A stretch of DNA of 64,000 nt from Neoceratodus forsteri (taxonomy: Eukaryota > Chordata > Ceratodontiformes > Ceratodontidae), in assembly GCA_016271365.2 (NCBI GenBank), contig JADMNL010000028.1, positions 101,655,001 to 101,719,000 of the forward strand. The letters run 5' to 3'. Below are positions 42,206 through 53,777 of the stretch, piece by piece. Made by a program: the position numbers and the translations under genes. Below the pieces are notes generated by a model. That model was not told where the DNA came from and did not search any database. It worked only from the letters and a program-made list of their open reading frames with translations. Each line of letters begins with the position of its first letter. Position 1 is the stretch's first letter.

Positions 42206-42559
42206 GAAGAAGTATAAGGCCACAGGAGTCTCCCCAAAGAAGGGGAGTACTGCGCGAGAAGGGGACATAAAGAGAAAATAAAAAGTAAAAAGAAAAGTGT
42301 GGCTCATCATTATTATATTATTATTGCATTTTGGGGGGCTATAAAAACATGTTAAAAATAAGTGCTGGTTCATTAATCTGCCTAGCAGAAGTTTTATTGC
42401 TAAACAGTCAATTTGATCCATGAATGCTTCTTTCTCTACTTCTTGTGCATGAAGTTTGTTACTTACATTAAACATCTCCATCTTTTTATTGCCTGCCCTA
42501 TGTTGTCTAAATAACTTAAATCCTTCCTTTGCCAACTGTCACGTCAGGGACCAGATTTT

Positions 42560-42790
42560 TAACCATGCCTCACTCAGCCCTATTATGTCAGACCCACCTG
42601 ACTGAACCCATACCTTGAGCTCAGCGGATTGAATGCTGGGATATTTAGATGGCCAGTCCTCAAATCCTTACCCAGTTGTCCTCCCCAGCTCCAGCATTTG
42701 GGAAATGCATTATTCATTACCAGTCCTGGATTCAGTTCTACGTCCCCAGCTAGGACAAGCAACAAGCAAATAAACAGTTTACTGGTTGCT
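42560..42790 (-). mobile_element. L2-clade LINE, N-terminus of the endonuclease ORF with a 2A-like motif
   Basis: Minus strand: 'LLLVLAGDVELNPGLVMNNA', then 'LRTGHLNIPAFNPL'. The second resembles the 'HLNIRSL' opening of L2-type endonucleases. The first matches the 2A-like DxExNPGP motif found at the N-terminus of several APE-type LINEs, but the final Pro is Leu, which would abolish ribosome skipping. Sequence to about 43100 may be its 5' UTR. Confidence 0.7.
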
Positions 42791-43125
42791 TGAGCAGGAG
42801 TTCTGATTACTATACTTTTTCAAGCCCTACTTTCAAATTTCCGTTCACCAGGACAGTCAAGGGCAAAAGGCCAAGGATGAGTGGAAAATAATATTCAATT
42901 TACTGTTCACCAGTTCTGTGTAGTCCAAATACTTAAAACATTCCTTATGAAAACAGAATTCACCTCAGTTTCTTTCCTAAAATTAAACAAAGTTCTGGTC
43001 CCATCAACTATCTTAAGCTTCTGTACTAATATTGATTAGATCTCGAACAATAGAATCAATTCAAAAACATATGGTGCAATTTTTAATCTATTTTGGTTCA
43101 GATTTACCAACGGTACTACTGACTT

Positions 43126-44128
43126 TTAAAATCCCACTTACCACACCTCACACCAAGCCAGTGACCTAGGTTCGGGAACGAGCCTGGGTTGTCGGGGGTC
43201 ATCTGGGGGGGGGGGGAGCTGGATTGAACATCTGTAAGAGAAGCTCTCTTCTCCCACTGAAGGACTTTGATGCCCCGCAGTTCAACTGCCCCCAGGTGGA
43301 GGCCTAAGGGTAGTATAGGCAAGCAGGCAGCAGGAATAGGGTGGGAGCTACGGAACCACGGCATGCGCGTGCTTCCACATGCATCCTCGTGGCTGTAGCA
43401 TGGGGGGGAACCAGAAAAAACAGAGCTGGCAGACTGCACGAAGCCCTGGCAGTGATCTCAGTGATAGGATCGCAGGTCGGGAGCGGATGTCTGCCAGCTC
43501 AGGGGCAGAAATACAATAATGAAAAGAATCCCACTTGCTTAGCTGGTGCTGCACGACAACCAAGGTGCTGTAGTGCCTTACCTTTCACCATGCTGGTGAC
43601 CCGAGTTCAGGAACAAGCTTGGACCACCAGGGGTTGGTTGGGGGCATCGAGTGGCCACTTGACAGCTCTCCTTGCCCGGACTAGGAAGTTGTGTTATTCC
43701 AGCTCTTGGCTGCCACCAGGTGGAGGCCTGGTGATACAGCCAAGCGTAGGGAGGCAAACTTAGGTTTTGGGGGGGGGGAGGTGGCTGGAACCACTGTTCC
43801 AGAATGCATGCACATTTCAATGTGCATGCATCTTCTCTTGCTTCAGGTGTCAAACAAAAGAAAACAGAGAAAATGGCCTGCCCGGGCTCCGTGATGTCCT
43901 ACCTGCCGATCCTCTGCTCCACACTACCCCTGGATGGGTCCAGCAACTGGTCTCCAGGTGGGGGGAGGACGGCCCTCCCCAGCCTGGCCCTGTCATGGGG
44001 TGCAATTCATAGGGGTCAACAGGCCCTGGCCAGGTTGAGACAGGAAGACGAGCGGAGGGGCAGGGATGGGACTGACAAGCCCGCATGGATATACCGTGGA
44101 GAAAAGGCTTGATGAAAAAATAATCCCA
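43126..44128 (-). repeat. GC-rich unclassified repeat in two tandem units
   Basis: Units 43126-43533 and 43530-44128 share, in order, 'aatcccactta/g', a block read on minus as 'gttcccgaacctaggtcact', 'ccaccaggtggaggcct'-like core and a 'gcatgc' plus CTTC block. The same flank 'aatcccactt' occurs at 43128, 43529 and 44122. It looks like a head-to-tail dimer of a retrosequence or satellite monomer. Confidence 0.6.
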
Positions 44129-44732
44129 CTTACTTTAAATAAAAATTCACAATGCAGCCTCCTGCCACTGACTCATGCCACTCCTGTGTGAGCCACTTGC
44201 GCAGGCATCAAGGGCTTTGTATACTAAAGCCCTGCTCCCTTGTAGCATCACGGGCCTCTAGTTTGCCCCTAAAGACCCTTGCTGGCTTTGATTGCTACAT
44301 TGCAGTCCAAAAGCAGGTTTTGCTGGCTGAACTGCTACTTCTGTTGGAGACACTAGCGATCTCTATGATGGTACTCCTGCTGCAGTTGATAGTAGGAGAA
44401 GAATCTATTATGTTCGCGGGGCAGCATGGGCTTTGCATGCTGAAGACCCACCCTCGTGAAGCATTACAGGCTGCCGGTGTATAGAGCTCACGTTTGGTTT
44501 GCAGAATTAAAGAAGTATAGGTTAAAATTTCCATCGCTGTCATGCACTGCTGCTTTAAGTCCCCTATATTATCACAATACCAAATAACTGTTTTGACGAG
44601 ACTTAGTAGTATTTTTAGCTCTGTTGCCACCAGAGGTTACTACTGTGAGCACCGATGCAAGACAGATATTCGGGGAGGTAGGAGGACAAGCAGCAGGTAG
44701 AACTGGGTGTGGAGCTAAGAGGTATTACTTAC
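44129..44732. other. RBCK1 intron, unassigned
   Basis: No conserved coding sequence and no repeat recognised. Confidence 0.35.
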
Positions 44733-44842
44733 AGCTTTAACCTCTCGATCCTGCAGTTTTCCATTACAGGAATACTGGTCATCTAGGTAAGGACAGGAAC
44801 TTCAGGCCTTGGCTATTTAGGATTGTACCTCTCAGACAGTCC
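44733..44842 (-). CDS. RBCK1: RBCK1 exon: end of RING1 to start of IBR
   Basis: Acceptor 'tttttccacag' and donor 'gtaagt'. Translation joins the previous exon (..HTFC K) as DCLRGTILNSQG, then after a frame break CPYLDDQYSCNGKLQDREVK A. Human HOIL-1 has ECLQGTIRNSQEAE and [20 protein letters not shown] here. Observed length is 110 nt; 112 is expected. Two single bases, in a G run and a T run around 44793-44801, are missing, giving 'L-(E)-V-S' in the restored frame. Phases on both sides fit the neighbouring exons. Confidence 0.92.
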
Positions 44843-45285
44843 CTGTGGAAAAAGAGACAAACAAGTTAATGGAAGCTACGGAATATTAAAACCCCTACCT
44901 GGGAGGTCAATATTATACAATTAGACTACAGCTCATCTGAGCTGGTCAACAGCTCTTCTCAATGGAGGTATCTTTTAGTTTTCATAACTAGTTCTACCAG
45001 CTATACTTTAAATCATGGCATTATGAATTCCATCACTGTGGCATAGAAAGCTATGGAGTAGCACAAGGATCTCTGAAAATTACACTTTTTTCTTTTTAAG
45101 TTTCCTGTTCCCAAATTATAGACCGAGGGAGTGCTCCCGACCAGTTGAAGCACTCTTCCTCTGTGCATAAAACACTTCTATTCTATGAAGAGTGTCTCAT
45201 GTGCAGCTGCCCTGGAAACGGGCACGTTCAGAGAACGTTTTTTTAAACTGTAGTATATTATGGATTGATCTCGATTAATAAAATA
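44843..45285. other. RBCK1 intron, unassigned
   Basis: Short intronic stretch before a MITE; nothing recognised. Confidence 0.35.
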
Positions 45286-45460
45286 TTAATACTGCCAGAG
45301 ACCACTCTTAGTGTTGTAAGATCACTCTTACTGTTGTAAGAGTGATCTCACATCCTCAGGGTATCAGTACCGCTCACCTTTGGCTTGCAGTTCTCTTACC
45401 CAAAGAACGTGCGTGAGACCAATCTTACAAATGTAAGAGTGATCTCTGGGGAGGTATTAA
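45286..45460. mobile_element. Small MITE with TTAATAC ends
   Basis: Left end 'ttaatactgccagagaccac' and, inverted at the right, 'ttaatacctccccagagatc', followed in both by 'actctta' and 'ttgtaaga'. An internal palindrome 'gtaagatcactcttac' near 45318 repeats the same motif. Confidence 0.75.
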
Positions 45461-45956
45461 TACCCAGTGTACTGAGGGCTTGTCCTATGTAGATTTCTAT
45501 GCCAGCTGAAATGTTGTACCACAATTCATAAGTTATGGAGAGAAAAGAAAAAGTCCCAACCCTCCACAAAAAAAAAAAACTCTGCAAAGCAAGTATACAA
45601 CAGAACAAGTAAAACACAAATAGAAGGGAGGGCGAGTCGCATCAGGGGGGCAGGCTAGGTTGAAAGACACAAATAGCACAAAAAGAAGCAGCTTTTTTAT
45701 CTCCCTCAACAGACTCAACAAAACGAACACCATAAACATGGGATGGGAAACCTCATGTACAACAAGCCTGTATTGTCACTGAGGTTTTCTTTGCTTGCTG
45801 CGCTCTCAAGGACTGATGAAATCAGCACCCCTCTCTGGCAGCACAGGAAAGATGGTTGGCCATTAGGCTGCCACCTTAAATTAAAAATGCTGCTGGGAAT
45901 TGTAGCTGTTTTCTCCTCCTAAACAATGGAGTAGTAAAGGTGAGGGAAATATGCTA

Positions 45957-46104
45957 GCAATAATACCCGACAGGGTGGTCAGTACTGGGCTATACTAGAC
46001 CACCTCAGGGACGTAATGAGGCTCGATGCCACAGGCAGAGACCTTGTAGCTCCTGGGCAGTCCGGTATAGACCATACCACCCACCCTGGAGGGTATTACT
46101 GCAC
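45957..46104. mobile_element. Small MITE, about 148 bp
   Basis: Inverted ends: left 'gcaataatacccgacagggt' with 'ggtcagtactgggctatac', right inverted 'gtgcagtaataccctccagg' with 'gtggtatggtctatacc'. Arms of about 50 bp and no coding sequence. Confidence 0.7.
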
Positions 46105-47389
46105 TTAGAAAATGGGTTACTGGTAACATTTAGTAAAATATTTCAAAATAAAACAAATACTTAAAAATTTGTAACAATTAATAGAAAATCCATTTTCTTG
46201 TAAAGTAGTTCTCCTACTAGTATACTCACCAATAGAGGGCACTGCTGTGTTTCAGAAATTTTTTTATTACCTATCCACTTTTCTTTATAGTATCTCTTCG
46301 TTGCTTGCTGTTCTGTGCCCCCAAGTAGTTCATTTAATACGACAGGCTTAGAAAATGAATTTAAAGGCTTACTTCACACTCAGCATTAACATGTTGTTGG
46401 GAGGGATGAGCGTGGTAGGACAGCGGTCTGTAGTCTGACATAGGACAGCCATGTATGTATGAATGCCAACCTTTTTTTTTTTTGTTTTTAGTTAAATATG
46501 TTTCATGTGCCATGAACAAGGAAGCATATACCAGGCTGGCGAAAGGAAGTTGGTGCTGGGAGCACAAACACTGTTTCAGTGCTCAGATAAGCATGTGACC
46601 CACCTGAGTACTGCCGGTAGCTTGTTTGAGACTAAAGTAAATCGACCCCCCCAAAAAACACATTTAACAATATGAGTGGCACAGGGAGGGGCACACTGGA
46701 TATAACGCTCTGCATAATTTACACAAAAATGCAGAGTTTGTCCTTTTTGGGAGCTACCTTTTTGGTAATAACTTAAGGGATATGCATGAATAACTCATTT
46801 CCTTTTGTTAGGAAGCAGAGCCTGGTAAAACGTTGTGGTCTTCACATGGCTTTACTGTATTCATGCAGCTCTTGGGCTCTAATGAGCAGCATGTATTGGG
46901 TCAGTACTTGTTTATGGTTTATTATGAACCTTTTGAGTCCCTCCAATGATGTATCTTATTGATAGAGTTCGTTCTTTTATTGCATTTATTAAGAGGGGTG
47001 GCGCCCTCATTGATTGATGTAATTTCAGTCCTCATGTACTACACCTGGATTACGTACTGTATGTTCAGTGTTAATCCAATGAACAGAGTTTAAAAAAAAA
47101 AAATTAGTGGCACAGTTTGGGGTGTTGTGGTATAGCTGGCCATTTTGGGAAGTGATCTGGGTTCCTATTGTGATGGCGCTGGTGGGGTAATTTCCTTACT
47201 AGTGAGGAAAAAACAAGGCTGATATTATCTTTTTAAAAATGCAGGGCACCCTGATTTTGGGGTAAAAGGCAGCCTGGCATTGGACTTGTTTTTTCCTGGT
47301 CTCTGTTGGCACAAAACGTGCTCTCCTGCCAGGGATCTCGCCTGTCAGAGACCGGGAAATCTCCCCACCCATTTATCTAATATTCTAAC
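46105..47389. other. RBCK1 intron around the repeat
   Basis: Apart from the repeat at 46796, only a T-run near 46473 and an A-run near 47095 stand out. No gene. Confidence 0.35.
46796..46913 (+). repeat. Unclassified repeat, copy 2 (inverted partner at 35490)
   Basis: Differs from the reverse complement of 35490-35604 by about seven positions, including two one- or two-base gaps. The pair lies on either side of the RBCK1 exon at 44733. Confidence 0.8.
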
Positions 47390-47850
47390 AATGCAGCACA
47401 ATGCTGTCTTTTTCTTTTTGGGATTGTAGCTAATTTGGAAAGTCTTCACCCTGATGGGTGACCAAGCCTTTTCCACCTTTACCTCACAAGCCCGGAACTC
47501 CCTCCCTTTGTCATTCCGTTGTGCCTCCTCCCAGTATCTTTTCAAGAGGGCACTGAGAAATCTCAGTCTAAACTCGGCTTGCACAGACATGACCACTTTA
47601 ACCCATTTCCTTTCTGTCCTTCTTACTCTCCAGACACTTTTCAGCTTTGAATGGGTGTTTTATGAATCACTGAGGTGCATTATGCCTTCAACCTCTAAGT
47701 TGTAGTTCTGGCTTCCTGTTGTGATTTACATTTTTTGTACTTTGTACGCTTGTAAACTTGTTCATTTCATTGTACTTGTCCTGGGCCATTCCTAAAAATA
47801 GGACTTTGTTGTCAAGTGTACTTACCTGGTGAACAAAACTTAAATTAACC
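47390..47850 (+). mobile_element. L2-type LINE 3' end
   Basis: 'MGDQAFSTFTSQARNSLPLS' followed by 'YLFKRALRNLSLN' matches the GDRAFSxxAPxxWNSLP block. 3' UTR ends 'aagtgtacttacctggtgaa' 'caaaactt', the tail shared with 14800-14850. Confidence 0.8.
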
Positions 47851-48168
47851 CTTGATTCTTGGGATATTCTGTGATGACACCATGATTTTGGAATATTCTG
47901 TGACACACCATTATTTTTGTCATTTTCTGAAAACAGTAGGCCCCAGTGTGGGATTTTGAGCTTGCACTTGAGCCCTGGTTGTCTGCCAGTGGACCAGCCT
48001 AACAAATTTAGTTTTTTAACATTTAAATCATTTCTGATGTGCTTGTAAGAAATATGTTAAAACAGAGGTAATTTGTTTATAGGGGAACAGTCAGCACTGA
48101 AAGCTCCACGTCCACATGTGGGGCTGGTCCCAATAAACACTGCGTGCAAAAATATTTTTTAAACATAC

Positions 48169-48604
48169 TGTTTAGTGCAGTATAATAGACTGTATCAGAC
48201 TGATTCTGCTGACTTCCAAGCTGATGTTTTCTGTCACTACAAATCCTAGAATCCCCTGCAGCTGATATCAGTGCAGGGCTGCAGCAGCAGGAAATTCAAT
48301 AGTCTGCAGTGCACTTTAGAGTTTCTATAAGCTCTGATCTTTTGTTTGCTGGTCCTGCTGTCCTCCTTGGACTAAGTACAGTTGCAGATGACTGTACTTT
48401 GTCCCTGGAAGAACAGCGGAACTGGCAAACATTTGATCAGAGCTTATAAACACGCCAACATGCACTGAAGGCTATTGAAACTCCCACTGCTGCAGCCCTC
48501 CTCTGATGTTAGCTACAGGGGGTTCTGGGATTGTAGTTATAGAAAATGTCATCTTGGAGATCAGCAGAATAAGTCTGATACAATCTACTACACTGCACTA
48601 AACT
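48169..48604. mobile_element. Foldback MITE, about 435 bp
   Basis: Ends 'gtttagtgcagt' and 'actgcactaaac'. Long imperfect arms share 'agtctgatac', 'gctgacttccaagctgatg', 'gggattctaggatttgtagt'-type and 'ataagctctgatc' stretches in inverted order; the loop lies around 48360-48420. Noncoding. Confidence 0.85.
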
Positions 48605-48609
48605 AAACG

Positions 48610-49136
48610 TTAAAGGGACACTGTCAACCTTTTTGTTCATATTATTGCTAGTTGAAAACCCACATTCTATGACTGCTTATCTTCTAAAAATACATTAATG
48701 CTGCTGGTTGTTTTATCTGCCTTCTTTGTAGAATGAAATGCATGCAAATGGTATAGCTGTATCCAGTCTTGTTTTATTTCAAATCCTTGATCTACTCATC
48801 TTGCATACTTCCTGAACATTACGAACACCCCAAACAGTGCAGCCACTCATGGTGCATTATATCCTCTCCTCCAACTGCATAATGAGTAACTAGACTGTGA
48901 TGAGGTGTTCCAAGTGCAGGAATGATGCAGAGAAAGCTGATCAAGGAATGTAAACAACCTTGTGTTTGTGTGGTAACACCAGTATGGTGAGCAGTCTGTT
49001 TTCACTTTTTCAAAGAAAAAGGAATAAGAATTAAACTCCCAGCTACATCAAAGTCTCTGCAGAATGTGAACAATTATAACACATTTGTTAAACTAGGGAC
49101 ACTTTGAGGGCTAAAGGGGCGATGGTGTTGCTTTAA
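48610..49136. mobile_element. TTAA-type MITE, about 525 bp
   Basis: TTAA at 48610-48613 and 49133-49136. Inverted ends 'aagggacactgtcaacc' and, from the right, 'agcaacaccatcgcccc' are only moderately similar. TTAAAGGG resembles the TTAAAGGRR ends of frog T2 MITEs. Butts directly onto the foldback MITE on its left. Confidence 0.6.
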
Positions 49137-49419
49137 GTAAAAATTGTAACTGGGACCAATCCACACTTGGGTGTGGGGCTCACAGTGCTGATTCTTCCCC
49201 TATGGCTGCTAGATGTTTTGTGACTCTTACTATGATTTTCATGACTTTTGTCAGTTTGCGATAATACCATCATTTGCTCCAAAATGACCATGACAAAGGT
49301 CCAGCCCGAGGACTATTTACGCATGCATTTCTGAGACTCTGTATGTGTTCCTGTTCTGTTCTTTATAGAATGGCTGTGTGCATTTCTGAGAGGGCTAAAC
49401 AGGGTACATATAGGAGAAA

Positions 49420-49660
49420 TGTTCACCAGAAGCAGGAACACTATAACTAGGGAGCATGAGTGGAAACTGGGGGTGGGGTGCTAAGAAAACGTCAGGCAAT
49501 TATTCTTCTTTATGGAGAGGGGGATGAGCAATGCAAGAAGTTGCCCAAGGAGGTAATTGAGATGGGTACAGTCGGTGAATTCAAAGCAGGGTGGGACAGA
49601 TACAGAGAGGGACAATAAGGACAAAAGATATTATACCAGGGGATGAGCGCTAGTTCAGTA
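49420..49660 (+). mobile_element. CR1 LINE 3' fragment, old
   Basis: Broken frames still give the CR1 C-terminal order: F-F-F-M-E-R, W..L...V, G..V..F....D. Low identity, weaker evidence than the other copies. Confidence 0.5.
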
Positions 49661-49741
49661 AGACTATAGGTCTAAAGTGCTTCAAATAGTTGCTAGCCAG
49701 TACAGAGCAGACTTATAAAGATATGTAAATAGATACTGTAT

Positions 49742-51960
49742 GTAAACAATGATTACAGAAAAAGGCCTGTCGGCCCATCCACTCTGCCCACCTTACTTAA
49801 CTGCCCTACACTGGCCCTAGTGGCCATCCCTCCCCTTTGATTCTGCCCCCCCCTTCTAATAATCCCGAATGCCTGTCCCATCCCTGCTTGAACTCTGTTC
49901 ACTAATTTAACTTGCATCACTTCCACTGGCAGTTTGCTCCACTTGTTCACCACTCTTTCTGTGAACAAGTGCTTACATACATCCTTCTGAATATGTCCCC
50001 TGTGAGTTTAAGCGACTTCCCTCTCATCCCAGAAGTTAAACTCAAGGAGAAAAGTTCCTTGGCGTCCACCCTATTTACCCCATGCAGGTACAGTACTTGT
50101 ATATCTTGCCCATGGCACCCTTTCCTTCCTTTTCTCAAGGGTACACATGTTCATGTCCTGCAGCCTTTCTTCACGTGGTTTGCCCCCTAGTCCATGGACC
50201 ATCTTGGTGGCCCTGCACTGTGCTGCTTCCACTTTGTCGCAGTCTCTCCTCAGATGTGGACCTTGCACAGTATTCCAGATGTGGTTGCACCAGTGACCTG
50301 TACAATGGGAGGCTCGCCTCCTGACTCCTATTGCTTATCCCTCTCCCTCCCTATACAACCCAGCATCCTATTTGCCTTACCCACAGCTCTATTGCAATGT
50401 GCTGTTGTTTTCTGGCTCTCCGATATCATGACCTGTAAGTCCTTTTTTACTCCATGGTGCTTTTCAGCACCACTCCCCCCAATTCATACTGCCCTCTTGG
50501 GTTCCTGTTCCCAGTGTGCATCACTTTACATTTTTTTGCATTAAAGCCCAGCTGACAGATCTTTGACCAGCTCACCAACCTGCCAAGATCCTCCCTGGGT
50601 TCCCTTATCCCTTCCTCTGTGTGCACCCTCGCACAGATCTGTGTGTCATCTGCAAAGAGGCAAGTCTTGCCCTTGATGTCTTCCCCATGACAAAAATGCA
50701 TACACTGCAAGCACCGACTCCTGAGGTACTCCGTTTGTTACTTCCCTTACCTCTGTAAACTCCCCATTAACTACTACCCTGTGTGTTCTTCCCCCAGCCG
50801 GTTCTCCACCCAGGTTGCCAGTGTTACCTCCACTCCTAAGTCCCTTATCTTCTTGACCAGCCTCCTGTGGGAGAGTGAGTCACAGTTCTTGCTGAAATTC
50901 AAGCAAACCACATCTACTGCCTGTCACCTATCTGCTGCCCTAGTCACCCAGTCGAAGAAGTTGACAAGATGTGCCTGGCAAGACCTTCCCCTCATGAACC
51001 CATGCTGTCTGGGGTCCTGTAGCCCATTTTCCTCCATGAAGTCCACCAGTTCCTCCCATAGTGAAGACTCCATTATGCTTCCCACTATAGACATCAAGTT
51101 GACTAGTCTATAGTTCTGTGGCTCATGCTTTCTTATGCTGTTGTGTAGAGGGACCACATCTGCTGTTCTTCAGCATCCTTCGTGTAAGCCATCACATCTC
51201 ATAGATTTACCTACTTTCAGCCCAGAAAGCTTTTCCAACACTGTTTCTCCATTATTTTGACCATGCCACTTGAGCCCTCACTCTTCTCCCTTCTCCTTTT
51301 TTTATATACATTTTCGTTTCTTTTTCTCCCTACCCCCCGGGGACACGGTGTACACATGCATGTACATGCGTGGAGGTGCACGTACATGCCAGGATCCAGT
51401 GGTACCTTCCACCCCTCCCCTGACTTTTGTTGCCACCCATACCACCTATGCACTCACCGGATCTCTACCCAGTGGGAGCGGGACTACGGACAGGCGGGCA
51501 TCCACCCCTTTGGAGGGGAGAGCCATGGCTCAATCCCACTCCAGCCCTCCCCCCCAGCCAGCACCCCGGCGACTCAAGGTTGTTCCCGAACCTGGGTCAC
51601 CAGCGTAGCGCAAGGTAAGGCGCCACAGCCTCAGCCCTCTGCGCCACTGGGCCAGCTTCTCCCGTCCCCTCTTAATCCCATAGTCTGGCAGTGGCCCATC
51701 CTTCTCCCTAGTAAATATAGAACAAAAATATTTGTTCAGTATGTCTGCTCTCCCTTTGTCCCCTCCTCCCATCCTTCCTCACCCTCAGTCCCAGAATACC
51801 CCTTTGACCTTCGCTTAACCTGGATGTACATGAAGAATGCCTTTACCCTTACTTCACTTCCTTTCCCAGCCAGGGTTCTCTCTCTGCCTTTGCCTCCCTC
51901 ACTTTCCTGCTGGATACCTTTGTTGCCGCCAGGTACTTCTCCCCATCTTCCTCCTGTTGG
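49742..51960 (-). mobile_element. CR1 LINE, ORF2 and 3' end
   Basis: Minus strand, from linker to 3' end: 'KVREAKAERE' (about 51890), 'ADILNKYFCSIFTREKDG' (51735), 'NYRLVNLMSIVGSIMESSL' (51100), 'DPRQHGFMRGRSCQAHLVNF' (51000), 'TCLFADDTQICARVHTEEG' with the catalytic FADD intact (50670), 'RRDCDKVEAAQCRATKMVHG' and 'FTERVVNKWSKLPVEV'. The stretch between 51300 and 51645 is foreign. Some RT between 50710 and 50920 is missing or decayed. Confidence 0.9.
51300..51645 (+). repeat. GC-rich repeat nested in the CR1
   Basis: Contains 'gttcccgaacctgggtcacc', the same block found (on minus) in the tandem repeat at 43.1-44.1 kb, and 'tgcatgtacatgcgtgg'. It interrupts the CR1 linker/RT boundary, so it inserted after the CR1. 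Confidence 0.6.
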
Positions 51961-51984
51961 CTTCCCTATACTTTAAGAAAGACT

Positions 51985-52410
51985 TTAAGAAGAACTGTGG
52001 TAAACCTGTAAGTAATTTTTCCCAGCAGAAGCTGTTTTTAAATACCGTTAAAATTCTGTTATTGTTCCATCCATACAGGCCTTTTAGTAACCTCAGTGGG
52101 TGTTTCTGCTTTGCAGTCTGGTGATAAGTACCATTTAGAACTGCATGATGTAAGTTTATGTCCTCTCTCAACCACAGAGTTCTATAGCAGAACAAGGGTG
52201 CATTGTGCTAACAACAGAAGAGAAAGACAGGGATACACTGTAACTACATCATACAGTTCAAAATGTTTTTACCAGCAACATGTAAAGCAGAAACACCCAC
52301 TAGAATAACTAAAAGTCTGGATAGCTAGAGAAATAGCATAATTAAATCCAGTATTTAAAAAACAGCTACTGGGAAAAATGACTTATAGATTCAGCGCAGT
52401 TCTCCTTTAA
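51985..52410. mobile_element. TTAA-type MITE
   Basis: TTAA at 51985-51988 and 52407-52410. Inverted arms: left 'gaagaactgtggtaaacctg' then 'taatttttcccagcagaagc'; right, inverted, 'aggagaactgcgctgaatct' then 'catttttcccagtagctg'. No ORF. Confidence 0.8.
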
Positions 52411-53179
52411 GTTAACTTGATGGACAATTAGCCTTTTTCTGCGATCATTCTCCATGTATTTGTGCATCGTGTGCTTCCTGGGCTGGAAGCTTAACACCAA
52501 TGTGTTATTTGTGTAGAAATCAGAAACACAATGAAAACCATTCCATCTCTGTGGCCCCAGGCAGCGTACTCCTGATCTGGGAACATGCCTCAACCTCCAG
52601 ATAGGAGTAAAGGCTGTCAGGAGGACTCCAAGTGTCCACTGGACACTTCTCCCAGGGCAAGTGGGCTTCATATTTATTTATTTACTGGTAATTATGTATT
52701 TTATTTTACCAGGATAGCTCCATTGAGCAAGCTCATTTGCAAGGAGGTCCTGGGTAGGACAAAATCAGTAAGGAGATAATGATGCAATAAAGTATAGTAA
52801 CATAAACATAATACTGTACATCATACACTTTGGGGAACATGGTAAGACAGAAAAAGTAGCAGGTAAAAATACATTTGTAACAGTTAAATTAAATATAGTA
52901 CACAAAGAACATAAAATGGCACACTCTTGGAATGATACCTCAAGGGGCTTGCTAGTTGTGCCACTGGTGTTGCAGGGGAGTATGCATTGCCTGATCCCCC
53001 TTCCTCCAAGAGCGTGACCAGTATAAAAGTGTGTTGGTGGAGGACAGGATAAACTCAGGATAAAAGCCCCCCTTGTATCAGGATGAAGTCTTTAAGCTAA
53101 TCAACTCCCACAGCCAACAGGCCTGCCGAAAACTTGGCCCCTTTCCTGTGCTATCAGGGCACCAGGCAGGGGCATCACC
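52411..53179. other. RBCK1 intron with an L2-type tail on minus
   Basis: 52672-52770 read on minus gives 'caatggagctatcctggtaa' followed by AATAAAATAC, an L2-like 3' end. The remainder shows no gene. Confidence 0.45.
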
Positions 53180-53777
53180 AGCAGGAAAAGGGAGGTCATA
53201 ATTCCGCTATACAAGACACTAGTGAGGCCCCACCTGGAGTACAGTGTACAGTTCTGGAGACCATACCTACGTAAGGACATAGACAGGGTAGAGAAGGTTC
53301 AGAGGAGGGAAACAAAGATGGTGCATGGGTTGCATCACAAGTCCTATGAAGACAGGTTGAAGGAACTGAACATGTACTCCCTGGAGGAGAGGAGGGAGAG
53401 AGGGGATATGATAGAGACATACAAGTATCTTACAGGGAGGAACAGGGTGCAGGAAAACACTATTTTTAAGCGAAAAGATGTTTCAGGACTAGAGGGCATG
53501 GGATGAAGTTGGAGGGAGGACTATTCAGAGGAAACATGGAGAAAGAATTTCTTCACAGAGCGTGTGGTGGACAAGTGGAACACCCTGCCAGAGGAAGTGG
53601 TGGGGCTGAAACAATCAGGATTTAAGAATGCATGGGATAGACATAAAGGAATTCCTGGAGGTCAGGGTAAGGCGACAGACTTCTAGGAAAACAAACTGAA
53701 CTTACAAGCTCAAATGGGCAGACTGGGTGGGCCATAGGCCCTTATCTGCCGACACTGTCTATGTATCTATGTATCTG
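53180..53777 (+). mobile_element. CR1 LINE 3' end
   Basis: Encodes '[19 protein letters not shown]', '[20 protein letters not shown]', '[20 protein letters not shown]' and ends 'tatgtatctatgtatct'. Same young subfamily as 30835-31312 and 55645-56460. It lies 360 bp from the RBCK1 exon. Confidence 0.93.

Noticed and set aside
51257..51976. 239-codon open frame on plus
   Set aside because: Antisense to a clear CR1 ORF2 and crosses a nested repeat.
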